Positions 54,863 to 64,000 are shown, numbered from the stretch's first letter. The stretch is 64,000 nucleotides of DNA from Bacteroidales bacterium (GCA_017549805.1 JAFYNJ010000029.1:1-64000); one strand, 5' to 3'. Notes: a model not told the origin generated them from the sequence alone. Program-made: numbers and translations.

Positions 54863-57199
54863 ATGGCAAAAAACTTAGTAATCGTCGAGTCCCCTGCAAA
54901 AGCCAAGACCATTGAAGGATTTTTAGGTAAGGAATATACCGTCAAGTCAAGCTACGGACACGTCCGCGATCTGAACAAAAACACGCTCAGCGTCAACATA
55001 GACAAAGATTTTGAACCCGAATACGAAATCAGCGACGACAAGAAATCACTGGTGGCCGAACTGAAAAAGCTCTCCAACCAAGCCCAAACGATATGGCTCG
55101 CATCCGATGAAGACCGCGAGGGAGAATCCATCTCCTGGCATCTCTACGAGGCTTTGGATTTGAAGAACAAAGACACAAAACGTATTGTTTTTCACGAAAT
55201 CACCAAGACGGCCATCCTGAACGCCATCGAAAATCCGCGTGACATCGACATGGACTTAGTGGCTGCCCAGCAAGCCCGTCGCGTACTTGATCGTTTGGTA
55301 GGTTACGAGCTGTCGCCCTTGCTTTGGAAAAAGGTGAAGCCGTCACTTTCGGCAGGCCGTGTACAGTCGGTGGCCGTGCGCCTCATCGTGGAACGCGAGG
55401 AAGAAATCAAGAACTTCGTGCAAACCAGCGCCTACCGCATCACTGCACAGTTCTCTTTCATCCAAAACGGACAGGAATACAACCTCTCGGCTGAGATGCC
55501 GAACCGCTTCGACACCGAGGAAGAGGCCCGCGCCTTTGTGGAATCGTGCATCAAGGCCAGCTATAAGGTGGAAAACATCGAAAAGAAGCCCGCCTCACGT
55601 TTCCCCGCACCGCCTTTCACCACCTCCACCCTGCAACAGGAAGCCGCCCGTAAATTAGGCTTCTCGGTGGCCAACACCATGCGTCTTGCCCAACAGCTCT
55701 ACGAATCCGGTAAGATTACCTACATGCGTACCGACTCCGTGAACCTCTCTTCGCTCGCCTTGGGCATGGCTAAGAAAGAGATCACCGAAAACTATGGTGC
55801 CGAGTATGTCAAGACACGCCAATACCAAACCAAGACCAAAGGTGCCCAGGAAGCTCACGAGGCTATCCGTCCCACTTACTTGGACCAGCATACCATCAAG
55901 GGTACCGCCGATGAACGCCGTCTCTATGAGTTAATCTGGAAACGCACCATCGCCTCACAAATGGCCGACGCCCAACTCGAACGCACCAATGTCAACGTAG
56001 GCATTTCCTCTTCCGACAAGAAGTTCGTCGCTACCGGCGAAGTCATCCTCTTCGATGGCTTCCTCAAAGTGTATATGGAAAGCTACGACGACGATCGCGC
56101 CGAGGACAAGATGAGCGTTTTGCCACCAATTGAAGTGGGCATGAACCTCGACCTTGAGAAAATGGAAGCCCAGCAACGCTATACCCGTCATCCGCTTCGC
56201 TACACCGAAGCCAGCTTGGTCAAGAAGATGGAGGAACTCGGCATCGGTCGTCCTTCGACCTATGCTCCCACCATCTCCACCATCCAGAAGCGTGAGTATG
56301 TCACCAAGGGCGATGTCCCTGGCATTACACAGGCCTTCAATGTCATCACTTTGAAGAACGATAAGATTACCGAGAAGAAAGGCAAGGAAAACTATGGTGC
56401 CGAAAAAGGCAAGCTCCTGCCAACCGATATCGGCATCTTGGTCAACAAATTCCTGATCCAGTATTTTGAGAGCATCATTGACTACAACTTCACTGCCAAC
56501 GTGGAGAAGGAGTTCGATAAGATTTCGGAAGGCAAGCGCGAGTGGAACAAGATGATCAAGGACTTCTACGCCGGTTTCCATAAGCAAATTGTGAGCACCA
56601 CCGAAAACTCAGGCAAGTTCAGCGGCGAGAAACTGTTGGGCGTGGATCCCGCCACGGGCAAGAATGTGTATGTAAAGGTGGGTCGTTTCGGTCCTGTGGC
56701 CCAGATTGGCGACACCGAATCGGAAGAAAAGCCCCGTTTCGCAGGTCTCCGCAAGGACCAGAGCATCGAGAACGTTACCTTGGAAGAAGTGCTGAAGCTG
56801 TTCGAGTTCCCACGCATCCTGGGTCAGTATGAAGGCAAGGAAGTCAGCGTGGCAGTGGGTCGTTTCGGTCCGTATGTGAAGCACAACAATGCCTTCTTCA
56901 GCTTGGCCAAGACCGACAATCCAGCCACGATCGACATTGAGCGCGCCATAGAGATCATCGGCGAAAAGCGCCAGAAGGACGTGGAAAACACCATCTTGAC
57001 CTTCGACAACGATCCCGACATGAAGGTGCTCAACGGCCGTTTCGGTCCATACGTCTCCTACAAGAAGAAGAACTATCGCATCGGTAAGGATGTGGACCCC
57101 AAGACCCTGACTTACGAAGATTGCCTGAAGCTGGTGGAAGCCGATCCGAAGGCGGCACCGAAGAAAACAGGTGTCCGACGCAAGACGGCAAAGAAATAA
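54863..57199 (+). CDS. topA: DNA topoisomerase I
   Basis: The 778-residue type IA topoisomerase has a TOPRIM domain (about 3-120, VIVESPAKAKTIEGFLG, LASDEDREGE), the catalytic Tyr287 in GKITYMRTDS, and C-terminal repeats of the GRFGPYV type (three seen after residue 600) in place of classical four-Cys zinc fingers. The length is normal for Bacteroidetes. It relaxes negative supercoils during transcription and replication. It has its own promoter and terminator. Confidence 0.97.
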   Translation: MAKNLVIVESPAKAKTIEGFLGKEYTVKSSYGHVRDLNKNTLSVNIDKDFEPEYEISDDKKSLVAELKKLSNQAQTIWLASDEDREGESISWHLYEALDLKNKDTKRIVFHEITKTAILNAIENPRDIDMDLVAAQQARRVLDRLVGYELSPLLWKKVKPSLSAGRVQSVAVRLIVEREEEIKNFVQTSAYRITAQFSFIQNGQEYNLSAEMPNRFDTEEEARAFVESCIKASYKVENIEKKPASRFPAPPFTTSTLQQEAARKLGFSVANTMRLAQQLYESGKITYMRTDSVNLSSLALGMAKKEITENYGAEYVKTRQYQTKTKGAQEAHEAIRPTYLDQHTIKGTADERRLYELIWKRTIASQMADAQLERTNVNVGISSSDKKFVATGEVILFDGFLKVYMESYDDDRAEDKMSVLPPIEVGMNLDLEKMEAQQRYTRHPLRYTEASLVKKMEELGIGRPSTYAPTISTIQKREYVTKGDVPGITQAFNVITLKNDKITEKKGKENYGAEKGKLLPTDIGILVNKFLIQYFESIIDYNFTANVEKEFDKISEGKREWNKMIKDFYAGFHKQIVSTTENSGKFSGEKLLGVDPATGKNVYVKVGRFGPVAQIGDTESEEKPRFAGLRKDQSIENVTLEEVLKLFEFPRILGQYEGKEVSVAVGRFGPYVKHNNAFFSLAKTDNPATIDIERAIEIIGEKRQKDVENTILTFDNDPDMKVLNGRFGPYVSYKKKNYRIGKDVDPKTLTYEDCLKLVEADPKAAPKKTGVRRKTAKK

Positions 57200-57207
57200 A
57201 AACGAAT

Positions 57208-57234
57208 AAAGCGGCAAATTTGCCGCTTTTTTTT
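57208..57234 (+). terminator. intrinsic terminator after topA
   Basis: The perfect palindrome AAAGCGGCAAA/TTTGCCGCTTT is followed by a long T run. The T run merges with the next promoter box. Confidence 0.88.
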
Positions 57235-57241
57235 ATTTTTG
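57234..57241 (+). promoter_or_regulatory. -7 box TATTTTTG
   Basis: The box overlaps the T tract of the topA terminator and lies 41 bp before the ATG at 57283. Confidence 0.5.
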
Positions 57242-57282
57242 CATGTTACTAAAGGAATCAATCAACTAAACATCGAAATAAA

Positions 57283-58320
57283 ATGGAGAAAAAAGACCTT
57301 CTGAAAGACGTTGTCGAACACATCGACATCAAAAAGTACGACTCAACTGAATTGATCAACGCCATGCGCAAGATGTCGTTCACCTCGCGTGACACGGCTC
57401 GTGCTGCCGATATCCTCTGCCAGATGATCGCAGAGAAGGATTGCACCAACATCCTCACCATCGCAGGTTCTACCTCGGCTGCCGGCTGCATGCAGGTGTA
57501 TGTGGAGATGGTTCGCAACAAGATGGTGGATGCCGTGGTGAGCACTGGCGCCAGCATCATCGACATGGACCTCTTCGAGGCCCTTGGCTACAAGCACTAC
57601 ATCGGCACGAAGGAGAACGTCATCCCCGACACCAAGCTGCGTGAGCTTTACATCGACCGTATCTACGACACCTTCATCGACGAGGAAGAGCTGCAAGCTT
57701 GCGACCAAGCCACCTGCGACGTGGCCGACACCCTCGAGTGCCGTCCCTACAGCAGCCGCGAATTCCTCTATGAGGTCGGCAAATGGCTGGCCAACGGTCA
57801 TGGCGTGAAGAAGGAAAGCCTCATCCAGACCTGCTATGAGTGCGGCGTGCCGATCTTCTGCCCCGCCTTCAGCGACAGTTCTGCCGGTTTCGGCATTGGC
57901 AAGCACCAATGGCTCCGCAAGCAAGCCGGCAAGCCATATGTCAGCATCGACAGCGTGGCCGACTTCCTCGAGCTGACTGAAATCAAGATGAACAGCCCTC
58001 AGTCGGGTCTCTTCATGGTCGGTGGCGGTACACCCAAGAACTTTGCCCAGGACACTGTGGTCTGCGCCGAAATTCTCGGTTACGAGGTGCCCATGCACAA
58101 ATATGCCATCCAGGTCACCGTGGCCGACGTCCGCGACGGCGCCTGCTCGTCCTCGACGCTGCTCGAAGCCGGCTCGTGGGGCAAGGTGAGCGAGGAACTG
58201 CAACAGATGGTCTATGCCGAAGGTACCACCGTCATTCCCGCCATCGTCAGCTACGCCTACCACAACGCACCATGGCGCGAGCGTGAGTACAAAAACTGGC
58301 AGAAACTGTATCAGAAATAA
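57283..58320 (+). CDS. deoxyhypusine synthase-like protein
   Basis: The 345-residue protein belongs to the deoxyhypusine synthase fold. NAD-binding and active-site motifs are visible: AGSTSAAG near 62-69, STGASIIDMDLFEALG, GGGTPKNF at 247-254, and Lys301 in GSWGKV, which matches the Lys329 that forms the covalent aminobutyl intermediate in human DHS. Bacteria lack eIF5A; characterised bacterial homologues make polyamines such as homospermidine. The real substrate here is not readable. It is probably co-transcribed with the arginase-fold gene after a word-repeat spacer. Confidence 0.87.
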   Translation: MEKKDLLKDVVEHIDIKKYDSTELINAMRKMSFTSRDTARAADILCQMIAEKDCTNILTIAGSTSAAGCMQVYVEMVRNKMVDAVVSTGASIIDMDLFEALGYKHYIGTKENVIPDTKLRELYIDRIYDTFIDEEELQACDQATCDVADTLECRPYSSREFLYEVGKWLANGHGVKKESLIQTCYECGVPIFCPAFSDSSAGFGIGKHQWLRKQAGKPYVSIDSVADFLELTEIKMNSPQSGLFMVGGGTPKNFAQDTVVCAEILGYEVPMHKYAIQVTVADVRDGACSSSTLLEAGSWGKVSEELQQMVYAEGTTVIPAIVSYAYHNAPWREREYKNWQKLYQK

Positions 58321-58397
58321 GAAGTCAGGAGCAAGAAGTAAGAAGTAAGAAGCCGGAAGGCCTTCTGTCTTCTTACTTCTGTCTTCTAAATTCTAAA
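58321..58397 (+). repeat. GAAGTAAGAAG word repeat with inverted arms
   Basis: The repeat begins immediately after the TAA of the preceding gene. AGAAGTAAGAAG (58341-58352) and its reverse complement (58369-58380) can pair around a GAAGGCCTTC core. Confidence 0.75.
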
Positions 58398-58402
58398 AGA
58401 AG

Positions 58403-59578
58403 ATGGATATCAGCATGTTTCTGGAACCCGTTCCAGAGAAATGTTTCACCACAATCACCCGTCCCGGAAAGAATACCTTCGGGGAAACCCTCACCGTCTA
58501 TAGGGAGGAGGAGAATTTCCCCGACCTTGAAGGCTACCAGTTAGCGTTGATTGGCATCAAGGAAGAACGCGGCGCAGTCGACAACCATGGTTGTGCCGAC
58601 GGGGCCGACTACATCCGAAAGGCCTTCTACCAACTGTTCAACCATTGGGACGACATCAAGATTGTCGATTTAGGTAACATCAAGACGGGTCAAGAAATCT
58701 CCGATACCTATTATGCTTTAAACCAAGTCCTTACGGAATTGTTAAAGCTGCATGTCTTGCCTGTCCTCTTCGGTGGCAGCCAGGACATGACCTATTCGAT
58801 GTATCAGGTGTATGAGCCCACAGGAAAGCTGATCAACATTGCCACCATCGACCCGCTGTTCGACCTTGGCAACGACAACGAAGGACTGAATTCCCGTTCT
58901 TACCTCAGCCATATCATCTTGCACCAGCCGAACTTCCTGTTCAACTTCACCAACATAGGATACCAGTCGTATTATGTTGACAATGAGAGCATCGACTTGA
59001 TGAAGCAGCTGTTGTTCGATACCTATCGCCTGGGTTCCTTGAAGCAGAACATCGAGTTGACGGAGCCCCTGATCCGCAATGCCAACATCGTCAGTATCGA
59101 TATGAGTGCGTTTCGGGCAGCCGATGCACCTGGCGTGAAAAACGCCTCGCCCAATGGCTTCAACGGGGAGGATGCCTGTCGCATGACGCGTTATGCTGGA
59201 TTGAACTTCAAGCTGTCGTCCATCGGCTTCTTTGAGTACAACCCGCATTACGACATCAACTCCCGCACCGCCAACCTGATTGCCGAGATGATCTGGTATT
59301 TCATCGAAGGTTTCAGCAGCCGTCAAGACGATCTTCCGACCACGGAAAGCACCGATTTCAAGCGCTACAACGTCCAAATCGGGGAAGGGGAGGAGAATGT
59401 CATCTTCCTGTGCCATAAGATCACTGGAAAATGGTGGATCGACATGTCGTTCATGCATGCCGACGATCCGCGTTACGAGCGGCATCACTTCATCCCTTGC
59501 TCAAAGGAAGACTATGAACAGGCTTTGCGGAACGAGTTGCCCGACAAATGGTGGCAGTTCTACCAAAAATTGATGTAA
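58403..59578 (+). CDS. arginase/formimidoylglutamase-fold protein, metal site degraded
   Basis: The 391-residue protein has the ureohydrolase fold in order, but the manganese ligands are mostly lost. The GGDH motif is GGSQD (Gln127), DxHxD is D150PLFD154 without the His, and the SxDxD motif is SIDMS (Asp233 kept, Ser235). A typical enzyme of the arginase, agmatinase or HutG type needs these residues, so hydrolysis is doubtful. The pairing with a deoxyhypusine synthase-like gene suggests a guanidine- or polyamine-binding role, but this is inference. Confidence 0.8.
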   Translation: MDISMFLEPVPEKCFTTITRPGKNTFGETLTVYREEENFPDLEGYQLALIGIKEERGAVDNHGCADGADYIRKAFYQLFNHWDDIKIVDLGNIKTGQEISDTYYALNQVLTELLKLHVLPVLFGGSQDMTYSMYQVYEPTGKLINIATIDPLFDLGNDNEGLNSRSYLSHIILHQPNFLFNFTNIGYQSYYVDNESIDLMKQLLFDTYRLGSLKQNIELTEPLIRNANIVSIDMSAFRAADAPGVKNASPNGFNGEDACRMTRYAGLNFKLSSIGFFEYNPHYDINSRTANLIAEMIWYFIEGFSSRQDDLPTTESTDFKRYNVQIGEGEENVIFLCHKITGKWWIDMSFMHADDPRYERHHFIPCSKEDYEQALRNELPDKWWQFYQKLM

Positions 59579-59590
59579 CCGACGCGGCAC

Positions 59591-60175
59591 ATGGAAGTGG
59601 AAAAGATCATATTGGGCATCGACCCGGGCACCATGGTGATGGGTTTCGGCTTGGTTCAGCAGAAAGGCAAGGAGCTGAGCATCATCCGCATGGATGTCAT
59701 CAAGCTGAACAAATTAGCCAACCAGGCCTTGAAGCTCAAGATGATTTTTGAGAAGATGCTGGAACTCATCGACGAGTACAAGCCCGATGAATTAGCCATT
59801 GAGGCACCGTTTTTCGGCAAGAACGTCCAGTCGATGCTCAAGTTGGGTCGTGCCCAAGGCGTAGCCATGGCGGCGGCCTTGTACCGCGACATTCCCATCT
59901 TCGAATATGCGCCGCGTACCATTAAGCAGACCATCACAGGCAATGGCAGCGCTTCGAAGGAACAGGTTTCGAAGATGTTGCAAGCCATGCTGAAATTCGG
60001 CGAGATGCCGAAATATTTCGATGCCACCGATGCCTTGGCCGCGGCCGTCTGCCATTACCTCGACCGAGGCAAGGACGTCAACTATTCCAAGCCCAAGCAT
60101 AGCCGTAAATCTGCCAGCTCCCAATGGGCGCAATTCGTACAACAGAACCCCGACCGCTTGTCAAGAAAACCCTAA
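59591..60175 (+). CDS. ruvC: Holliday junction resolvase RuvC
   Basis: The 194-residue protein has the RuvC catalytic residues Asp11 (GIDPGT), Glu71 (AIEAPFF), Asp144 and Asp147 (DATDALAAAVCH), matching E. coli Asp7, Glu66, Asp138 and Asp141. It cuts four-way junctions with RuvAB in recombination repair. A polar 25-residue C-terminal tail (KHSRKSASSQWAQF) exceeds the core. It starts 12 bp after the arginase-fold gene and ends 4 bp before the channel gene, so the three are likely co-transcribed. Confidence 0.95.
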   Translation: MEVEKIILGIDPGTMVMGFGLVQQKGKELSIIRMDVIKLNKLANQALKLKMIFEKMLELIDEYKPDELAIEAPFFGKNVQSMLKLGRAQGVAMAAALYRDIPIFEYAPRTIKQTITGNGSASKEQVSKMLQAMLKFGEMPKYFDATDALAAAVCHYLDRGKDVNYSKPKHSRKSASSQWAQFVQQNPDRLSRKP

Positions 60176-60179
60176 AGCC

Positions 60180-62666
60180 ATGAAAAGAATCAAGATCTTT
60201 GTCGTTCTCCTATTGTTGTTGGCGACCTCGGGTCCTACCTGGGCCGTCTTTTACGAACAGGACATGAAGACTACCCTGTCGATCCTGTTGCAAGAGCTAA
60301 GGCAGACCCAGGAAAAATTCAAGCGATTCAACGCCACGCCCCGTACTTCCGAACGGCCAAAGACCAATCAGAAGACCAAGAATAGGCGGGTGGACTTGGA
60401 TGAGTTGACCGAACAGTGCAATGCGCTTTCCTTGATGCTGTATTCCCAGTCGTCGTACAACTTCACTTTCGACCTCACTTACGCGCTGGATGAAGTGTCG
60501 AAGCAATACAACGAGTTCAACACGAAGGTACAGCCCTACGAACAGCGGCTTTCAATGATGCAAGCAGGCGAAGACCGCTATTCGCGCCTGGCCAACACAT
60601 TGAGGAAACTGCCCGACAACTCCGAATACAATGCCGTACGCGACAGCTGCGTGGTCATTGCCGAGCAGATGAAGGATTTCTATAGCCAAAGCCTTGCCCG
60701 GCTTGAAAACGACAGCCATCGCTACCAGGAGCTGAACAAGCAATTGGACGACGCGTACGAATATGCCCAAAAAAGCTATGAATCCGTTCAACAGCGCATC
60801 TTTTTGAAAGGCCAGCCAAGCCTTTGGTCGATGCTGCAGCGGCATGACCTGTATTTCCCCTTGCTGCGCCAAGAGGTGACTGAAAAATACGGCTCGACCA
60901 ATGTGTCAGACCTCTCTTCGGCCCGGGCTTGGAGCGGATCGGCTGTGCTGTTGTTCGGACTGAGCGCCCTCGTCGTGTTGGTGTGCTGTTTCCTGTTGGC
61001 TTGGCTGATCTCATGGCTGTGTTTCCGTTTCGTTCCCTATCTCCAGAAGGATTTTCTCAAAGGCCGCCGTCGCATGATCACCCTGCTGTTGGGCATCGTT
61101 TTCTTCGGGATTTTCTCGTTTCTCATAGGGTCGCATTCCAATCCCTATTGGGGCATGATCTCCAAGCTGTTGAGGCAATACACCTGGCTTTTGGTCGCCA
61201 TCTTTCTATCGCTGCTGATCCGTACCGATAGCAAGTTCACTCGCAACACCATTGCCGTGTATATCCCCAGCTTACTGTTGTCGTTCATCACCATCATCTT
61301 TCGCATCATCTTCATTCCCAACACATTGTTAGCCTTTGTGTTTCCGGGGCTGCTGCTGATCTTCTCGATATGGCAGTTCATTGTCAACATACGTCGCAAC
61401 AAACGCGTTCCGAGGCCCGACATGTTCTATATGTGGATCTCCTTTGGGGTGATGGTGGTCGGTTTCATCATGGGCATCTGCGGCTATTCCATGGCGGGAT
61501 TGCTGCTCTTGATTTGGTGGTTCTTCCAACTGACGCTGTTCCAGACCATCACGGCCTTGTATATCCTGTTGAAACGTTATTACGACGGAAGGGTTTCCAA
61601 GCTCAAAGCCCGTTACCATGAGAAGAATCCTGGATTACCGCTCAACGGCAAGGGTGCTTTCATCGAAGTCACTTGGCTCTACGATCTGTTCAAGGATGTC
61701 GTCATGCCGCTGGCTGTCATCAACTCCATCCCGATGAGCGTGTTCATGGCAGGCGACGTGTTCAACATGAGCTCCACCTTCAGGCGGATTTACTATGCGC
61801 CGTTGTTGCATTTCGAAGGTTGGTTCTCCTTGTCGCTAAGCCACCTGTGCATCTTGGTCGGATTGTTCTTCTTCTTCCGCTATTTGGTATATCTCATCAG
61901 TTCCTTATTGCGTGTGAATAAGATCAGGAATACCTTGAAGAAGCTGAACAAGGATGTGGAGATCAAAGAGTCAGATGTCAACCTCAGCTTGGCCAACACC
62001 TTGATCTCCGTGCTTTGCTGGCTGCTCTATACCATCATCGGATTCTCGCTGTTGCAAATTCCGACTTCCGCGTTGACGGTGATCACCACCGGTTTGGCTG
62101 CCGGTATCGGTTTCGCCCTCAAGGACGTTTTGAACAACTTCTTCTATGGGGTGCAGCTGATGTCAGGCCGTGTCCGCGTGGGCGACGTCATCTCGTGCGA
62201 GGGTGTTCGTGGCGTGGTGCGCCGCGTGAGCTACCAAACCACCTTGATCGAAGAGGAAGACGGCTCGTTGATTGCTTTCACCAATACCAACCTCTTCTCG
62301 AAAAACTTCAGAAATCTCACAGGAGGTAAGAACTACGAGATGCTGAAGATCCCGGTTGGCGTGAAATATGGCACCGACATCGAGAAGACCCGCCAGGTCA
62401 TCTTGGATGCCTTGAAGCCCTTGCAGAAAAAGGACAAGTTCGGTCGAGACATCGTGGATCCGAAGCGTGGCATTGACATCCGTTTCGACAAGTTCGGCGA
62501 CAGTTCGGTGGATCTCATCGTGTTCCTCTACACCACGGTGGATACCCACTACACCTTCCCGGCACGTGCCAAGGAGTTAATCTATAATGCACTGAATGCC
62601 AATGGCATTGAGATTCCGTTCCCACAGACCGACATCTATGTGAAGTCGATGCCGGATTCTCAATAG
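60180..62666 (+). CDS. MscS-family mechanosensitive channel, large form
   Basis: The protein has about 828 residues. A signal peptide (MKRIKIFVVLLLLLATSGPT) leads into a periplasmic coiled-coil region (about 25-230), then roughly nine hydrophobic segments (about 250-640). The MscS pore and beta domain follow: LAAGIGFALKDVLNNFFYGVQLM, RVRVGDVISCEGVRGVV, TNLFSKNFRN. It should open under membrane tension to release solutes. The frame is open upstream inside ruvC, but the ATG at 60180 starts the signal peptide. Confidence 0.9.
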   Translation: MKRIKIFVVLLLLLATSGPTWAVFYEQDMKTTLSILLQELRQTQEKFKRFNATPRTSERPKTNQKTKNRRVDLDELTEQCNALSLMLYSQSSYNFTFDLTYALDEVSKQYNEFNTKVQPYEQRLSMMQAGEDRYSRLANTLRKLPDNSEYNAVRDSCVVIAEQMKDFYSQSLARLENDSHRYQELNKQLDDAYEYAQKSYESVQQRIFLKGQPSLWSMLQRHDLYFPLLRQEVTEKYGSTNVSDLSSARAWSGSAVLLFGLSALVVLVCCFLLAWLISWLCFRFVPYLQKDFLKGRRRMITLLLGIVFFGIFSFLIGSHSNPYWGMISKLLRQYTWLLVAIFLSLLIRTDSKFTRNTIAVYIPSLLLSFITIIFRIIFIPNTLLAFVFPGLLLIFSIWQFIVNIRRNKRVPRPDMFYMWISFGVMVVGFIMGICGYSMAGLLLLIWWFFQLTLFQTITALYILLKRYYDGRVSKLKARYHEKNPGLPLNGKGAFIEVTWLYDLFKDVVMPLAVINSIPMSVFMAGDVFNMSSTFRRIYYAPLLHFEGWFSLSLSHLCILVGLFFFFRYLVYLISSLLRVNKIRNTLKKLNKDVEIKESDVNLSLANTLISVLCWLLYTIIGFSLLQIPTSALTVITTGLAAGIGFALKDVLNNFFYGVQLMSGRVRVGDVISCEGVRGVVRRVSYQTTLIEEEDGSLIAFTNTNLFSKNFRNLTGGKNYEMLKIPVGVKYGTDIEKTRQVILDALKPLQKKDKFGRDIVDPKRGIDIRFDKFGDSSVDLIVFLYTTVDTHYTFPARAKELIYNALNANGIEIPFPQTDIYVKSMPDSQ

Positions 62667-62667
62667 A

Positions 62668-62750
62668 CGTTGGAAAAAATGCGTTGAAAAGGTGTAAAGT
62701 CGTTGGAAAAAGTGTATATTTGCGGCAAAAAGTCGTTAAAAAAAATGTTG
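62668..62750 (+). repeat. iterated CGTTGGAAAAA words
   Basis: Four imperfect copies (CGTTGGAAAAAA, CGTTGAAAAG, CGTTGGAAAAAG, CGTTAAAAAAAA) lie 16-30 bp apart between the channel gene and the ATPase gene, the last reaching its ATG. They could be regulatory sites or another word repeat. Confidence 0.55.
62715..62722 (+). promoter_or_regulatory. -7 box TATATTTG
   Basis: The box lies 22 bp upstream of the ATG at 62745. Confidence 0.6.
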
Positions 62751-64000
62751 AAACGAAAAATTGAAAATACGCTAATCCAATGGAAAAACAAGCCAGGACA
62801 CAAGCCATTGGTGATCATGGGAATCCGTCAATGCGGAAAGACCTTTATTGCCCAACATTTTGCGGCTGAAAATTACAAAACGGTCGTTTATATCAACTTC
62901 ATTAAAGAGCCAGAACGTATCAACGCGTTTTTAGGTTCCAAAGATGTTAACACCATTTTACTCAACCTTTCCGCACAAATTCAGGGTGTCACATTCACTC
63001 CGGGTAATACTTGCTTTATTTTCGATGAAATTCAGGAATGTCCCGAAGCCCGTACCTCACTCAAGTTTTTTAAGGAAGATGGTCGCTTTGATGTTATTGC
63101 TACAGGCTCGCTACTTGGTGTTTTGGGTTATGGCGATGAGAAGAAGAAACAACATCGTAAATTGATCGGCAAAAAGAACCCTGGAATCAACTCTGTGCCC
63201 GTTGGTTCAGAAGATATCATTGAAATGTTTCCGATGGATTTTGAGGAGTTTCTTTGGGCGAACGGAATAAAGGATGAGGTTATCGAAGCGCTCCATAAGT
63301 TCTATCGTGAAGAAATGCTTGTTCCTGCCGGCATCCATGTTGCGATGAAGAACCTTTTGAATTATTACGTGGCTGTTGGAGGACTTCCAGAAGCCGTCAA
63401 CGTGTTTCTCGCGACCAACAACATGAACGAGGTTAGCAAGGCTTATAGGTCTATCTTGAAGGAGTATAGTGACGATATGGTCAAATACGCTCCCGACAAG
63501 GATAAACCCCATATCCGTGAGTGTTTTAACTCCATTCCAAAACAATTGGCCAAAGATAACAAGAAGTTTCAGTATAACAAGGTCAAACCTGGTGGACGGG
63601 GTGAAACCTATTTAGGTTCGCTTCAATGGTTGGAGGATGCCGGTATCATTAGCCGTTGTTACAATACTGATATTACAGGACTTCCGATGGAAGGCAACGC
63701 TAAGGACAATGTGTTCAAGGTATATATGGCAGATATAGGATTGCTCATCGAAATGCTGGGTCCGGGAACCCGTGCCGATATTCTGCAAGGGAATTTGGGA
63801 GGATTCAAAGGTGCTATTTATGAGAATCTGATGGCCGATACGCTTCACAAAAAAGAACAAAACCTTTATTATTTTCAGAAGGATTCCGGTTTGGAATTGG
63901 ACTTTTTAGTGCGGTTGAAAGGTGAATGTGTTCCACTTGAAGTCAAGGCAAAAAACGCACAGGCAAAAAGTGCAAAAACTGTTTTGAATCATCCCGAAAA
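62745..64000 (+). CDS. AAA ATPase with DUF4143 (partial, runs off window)
   Basis: At least 418 residues are encoded. Walker A is GIRQCGKT (about 26-33) and the Walker B/arginine-rich area is CFIFDEIQECPEA (about 90-102). ATGSLLG follows, and a C-terminal DUF4143 region (YMADIGLLIEML, GAIYENLMADTL) ends in a DUF4143-type nuclease-like fold (LELDFLVRLKGECVPLEVKA). Such proteins are abundant in Bacteroidetes and of unclear role; stress or defence functions have been suggested. The gene was preceded by its own promoter. The end lies beyond base 64000. Confidence 0.88.
   Translation, partial: MLKRKIENTLIQWKNKPGHKPLVIMGIRQCGKTFIAQHFAAENYKTVVYINFIKEPERINAFLGSKDVNTILLNLSAQIQGVTFTPGNTCFIFDEIQECPEARTSLKFFKEDGRFDVIATGSLLGVLGYGDEKKKQHRKLIGKKNPGINSVPVGSEDIIEMFPMDFEEFLWANGIKDEVIEALHKFYREEMLVPAGIHVAMKNLLNYYVAVGGLPEAVNVFLATNNMNEVSKAYRSILKEYSDDMVKYAPDKDKPHIRECFNSIPKQLAKDNKKFQYNKVKPGGRGETYLGSLQWLEDAGIISRCYNTDITGLPMEGNAKDNVFKVYMADIGLLIEMLGPGTRADILQGNLGGFKGAIYENLMADTLHKKEQNLYYFQKDSGLELDFLVRLKGECVPLEVKAKNAQAKSAKTVLNHPE

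Overview
The window reads as chromosomal DNA of a Bacteroidota member, most likely Bacteroidales. It carries a SusC/SusD pair, many secreted proteins ending in type IX secretion (T9SS) C-terminal sorting domains, promoter boxes of the Bacteroidetes type (TAnnTTTG), a methylmalonyl-CoA mutase pair as in propionate producers, and lipoproteins with classic lipoboxes. I see no tRNA, rRNA, CRISPR array, cas gene, transposase or prophage. Genus cannot be fixed from the sequence alone.

Layout. 0-10.5 kb (+): surface proteins, including two-repeat, papain-like/beta-helix and PKD-type T9SS cargo, two lipoproteins and a small porin. A 25-bp duplication of the end of the papain-like gene shows that a 4.6-kb block separates that gene from its likely original terminator. 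10.7-16.5 kb (+): a five-gene run of envelope proteins, with a leucine-rich-repeat protein and an M28 glutaminyl-cyclase-like lipoprotein. 16.6-17.0 kb: small outer-membrane barrel. 17.1-27.5 kb (-): a SusC-SusD operon followed by two tandem T9SS-exported PNGase F-like amidases, which suggests capture of glycans cut from glycoproteins. 27.5-30.5 kb: zinc-ribbon membrane protein, LutB-like Fe-S protein, RpiB. 30.5-31.0 kb: a very AT-rich gap with four TTATCAACA sites, a possible replication origin. 31.0-36.8 kb: MORN-like protein, LD-carboxypeptidase, then on the minus strand a lipid kinase, phosphoglycerate kinase and an orphan CARF nuclease of the Card1/DUF1887 type. 36.8-42.3 kb: lipoprotein, MutA, MutB and a small conserved-looking protein. 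42.4-44.5 kb: a secreted peptidylarginine deiminase resembling that of Porphyromonas, followed by a palindromic element. 44.5-54 kb: secreted proteins, a TlpA-like lipoprotein, four paralogous propeller-like proteins, a membrane-anchored HTH regulator, and a toxin-antitoxin pair whose toxin is frameshifted. 54-64 kb: CysQ, TopA, a deoxyhypusine-synthase-like enzyme, an arginase-fold protein lacking metal ligands, RuvC, an MscS-type channel and an AAA/DUF4143 ATPase cut by the window end.

Two sequence-level themes cut across the genes. Short imprecise word repeats (GAAGTAAGAAG, GGTGAAA, AAAACGG, CAACTGAA and similar) sit at or across stop codons and gene junctions, and sometimes inside reading frames. 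Several divergent gene pairs share tightly packed back-to-back TAnnTTTG boxes, and three minus-strand genes have the box so close to the ATG that their mRNAs may be leaderless.
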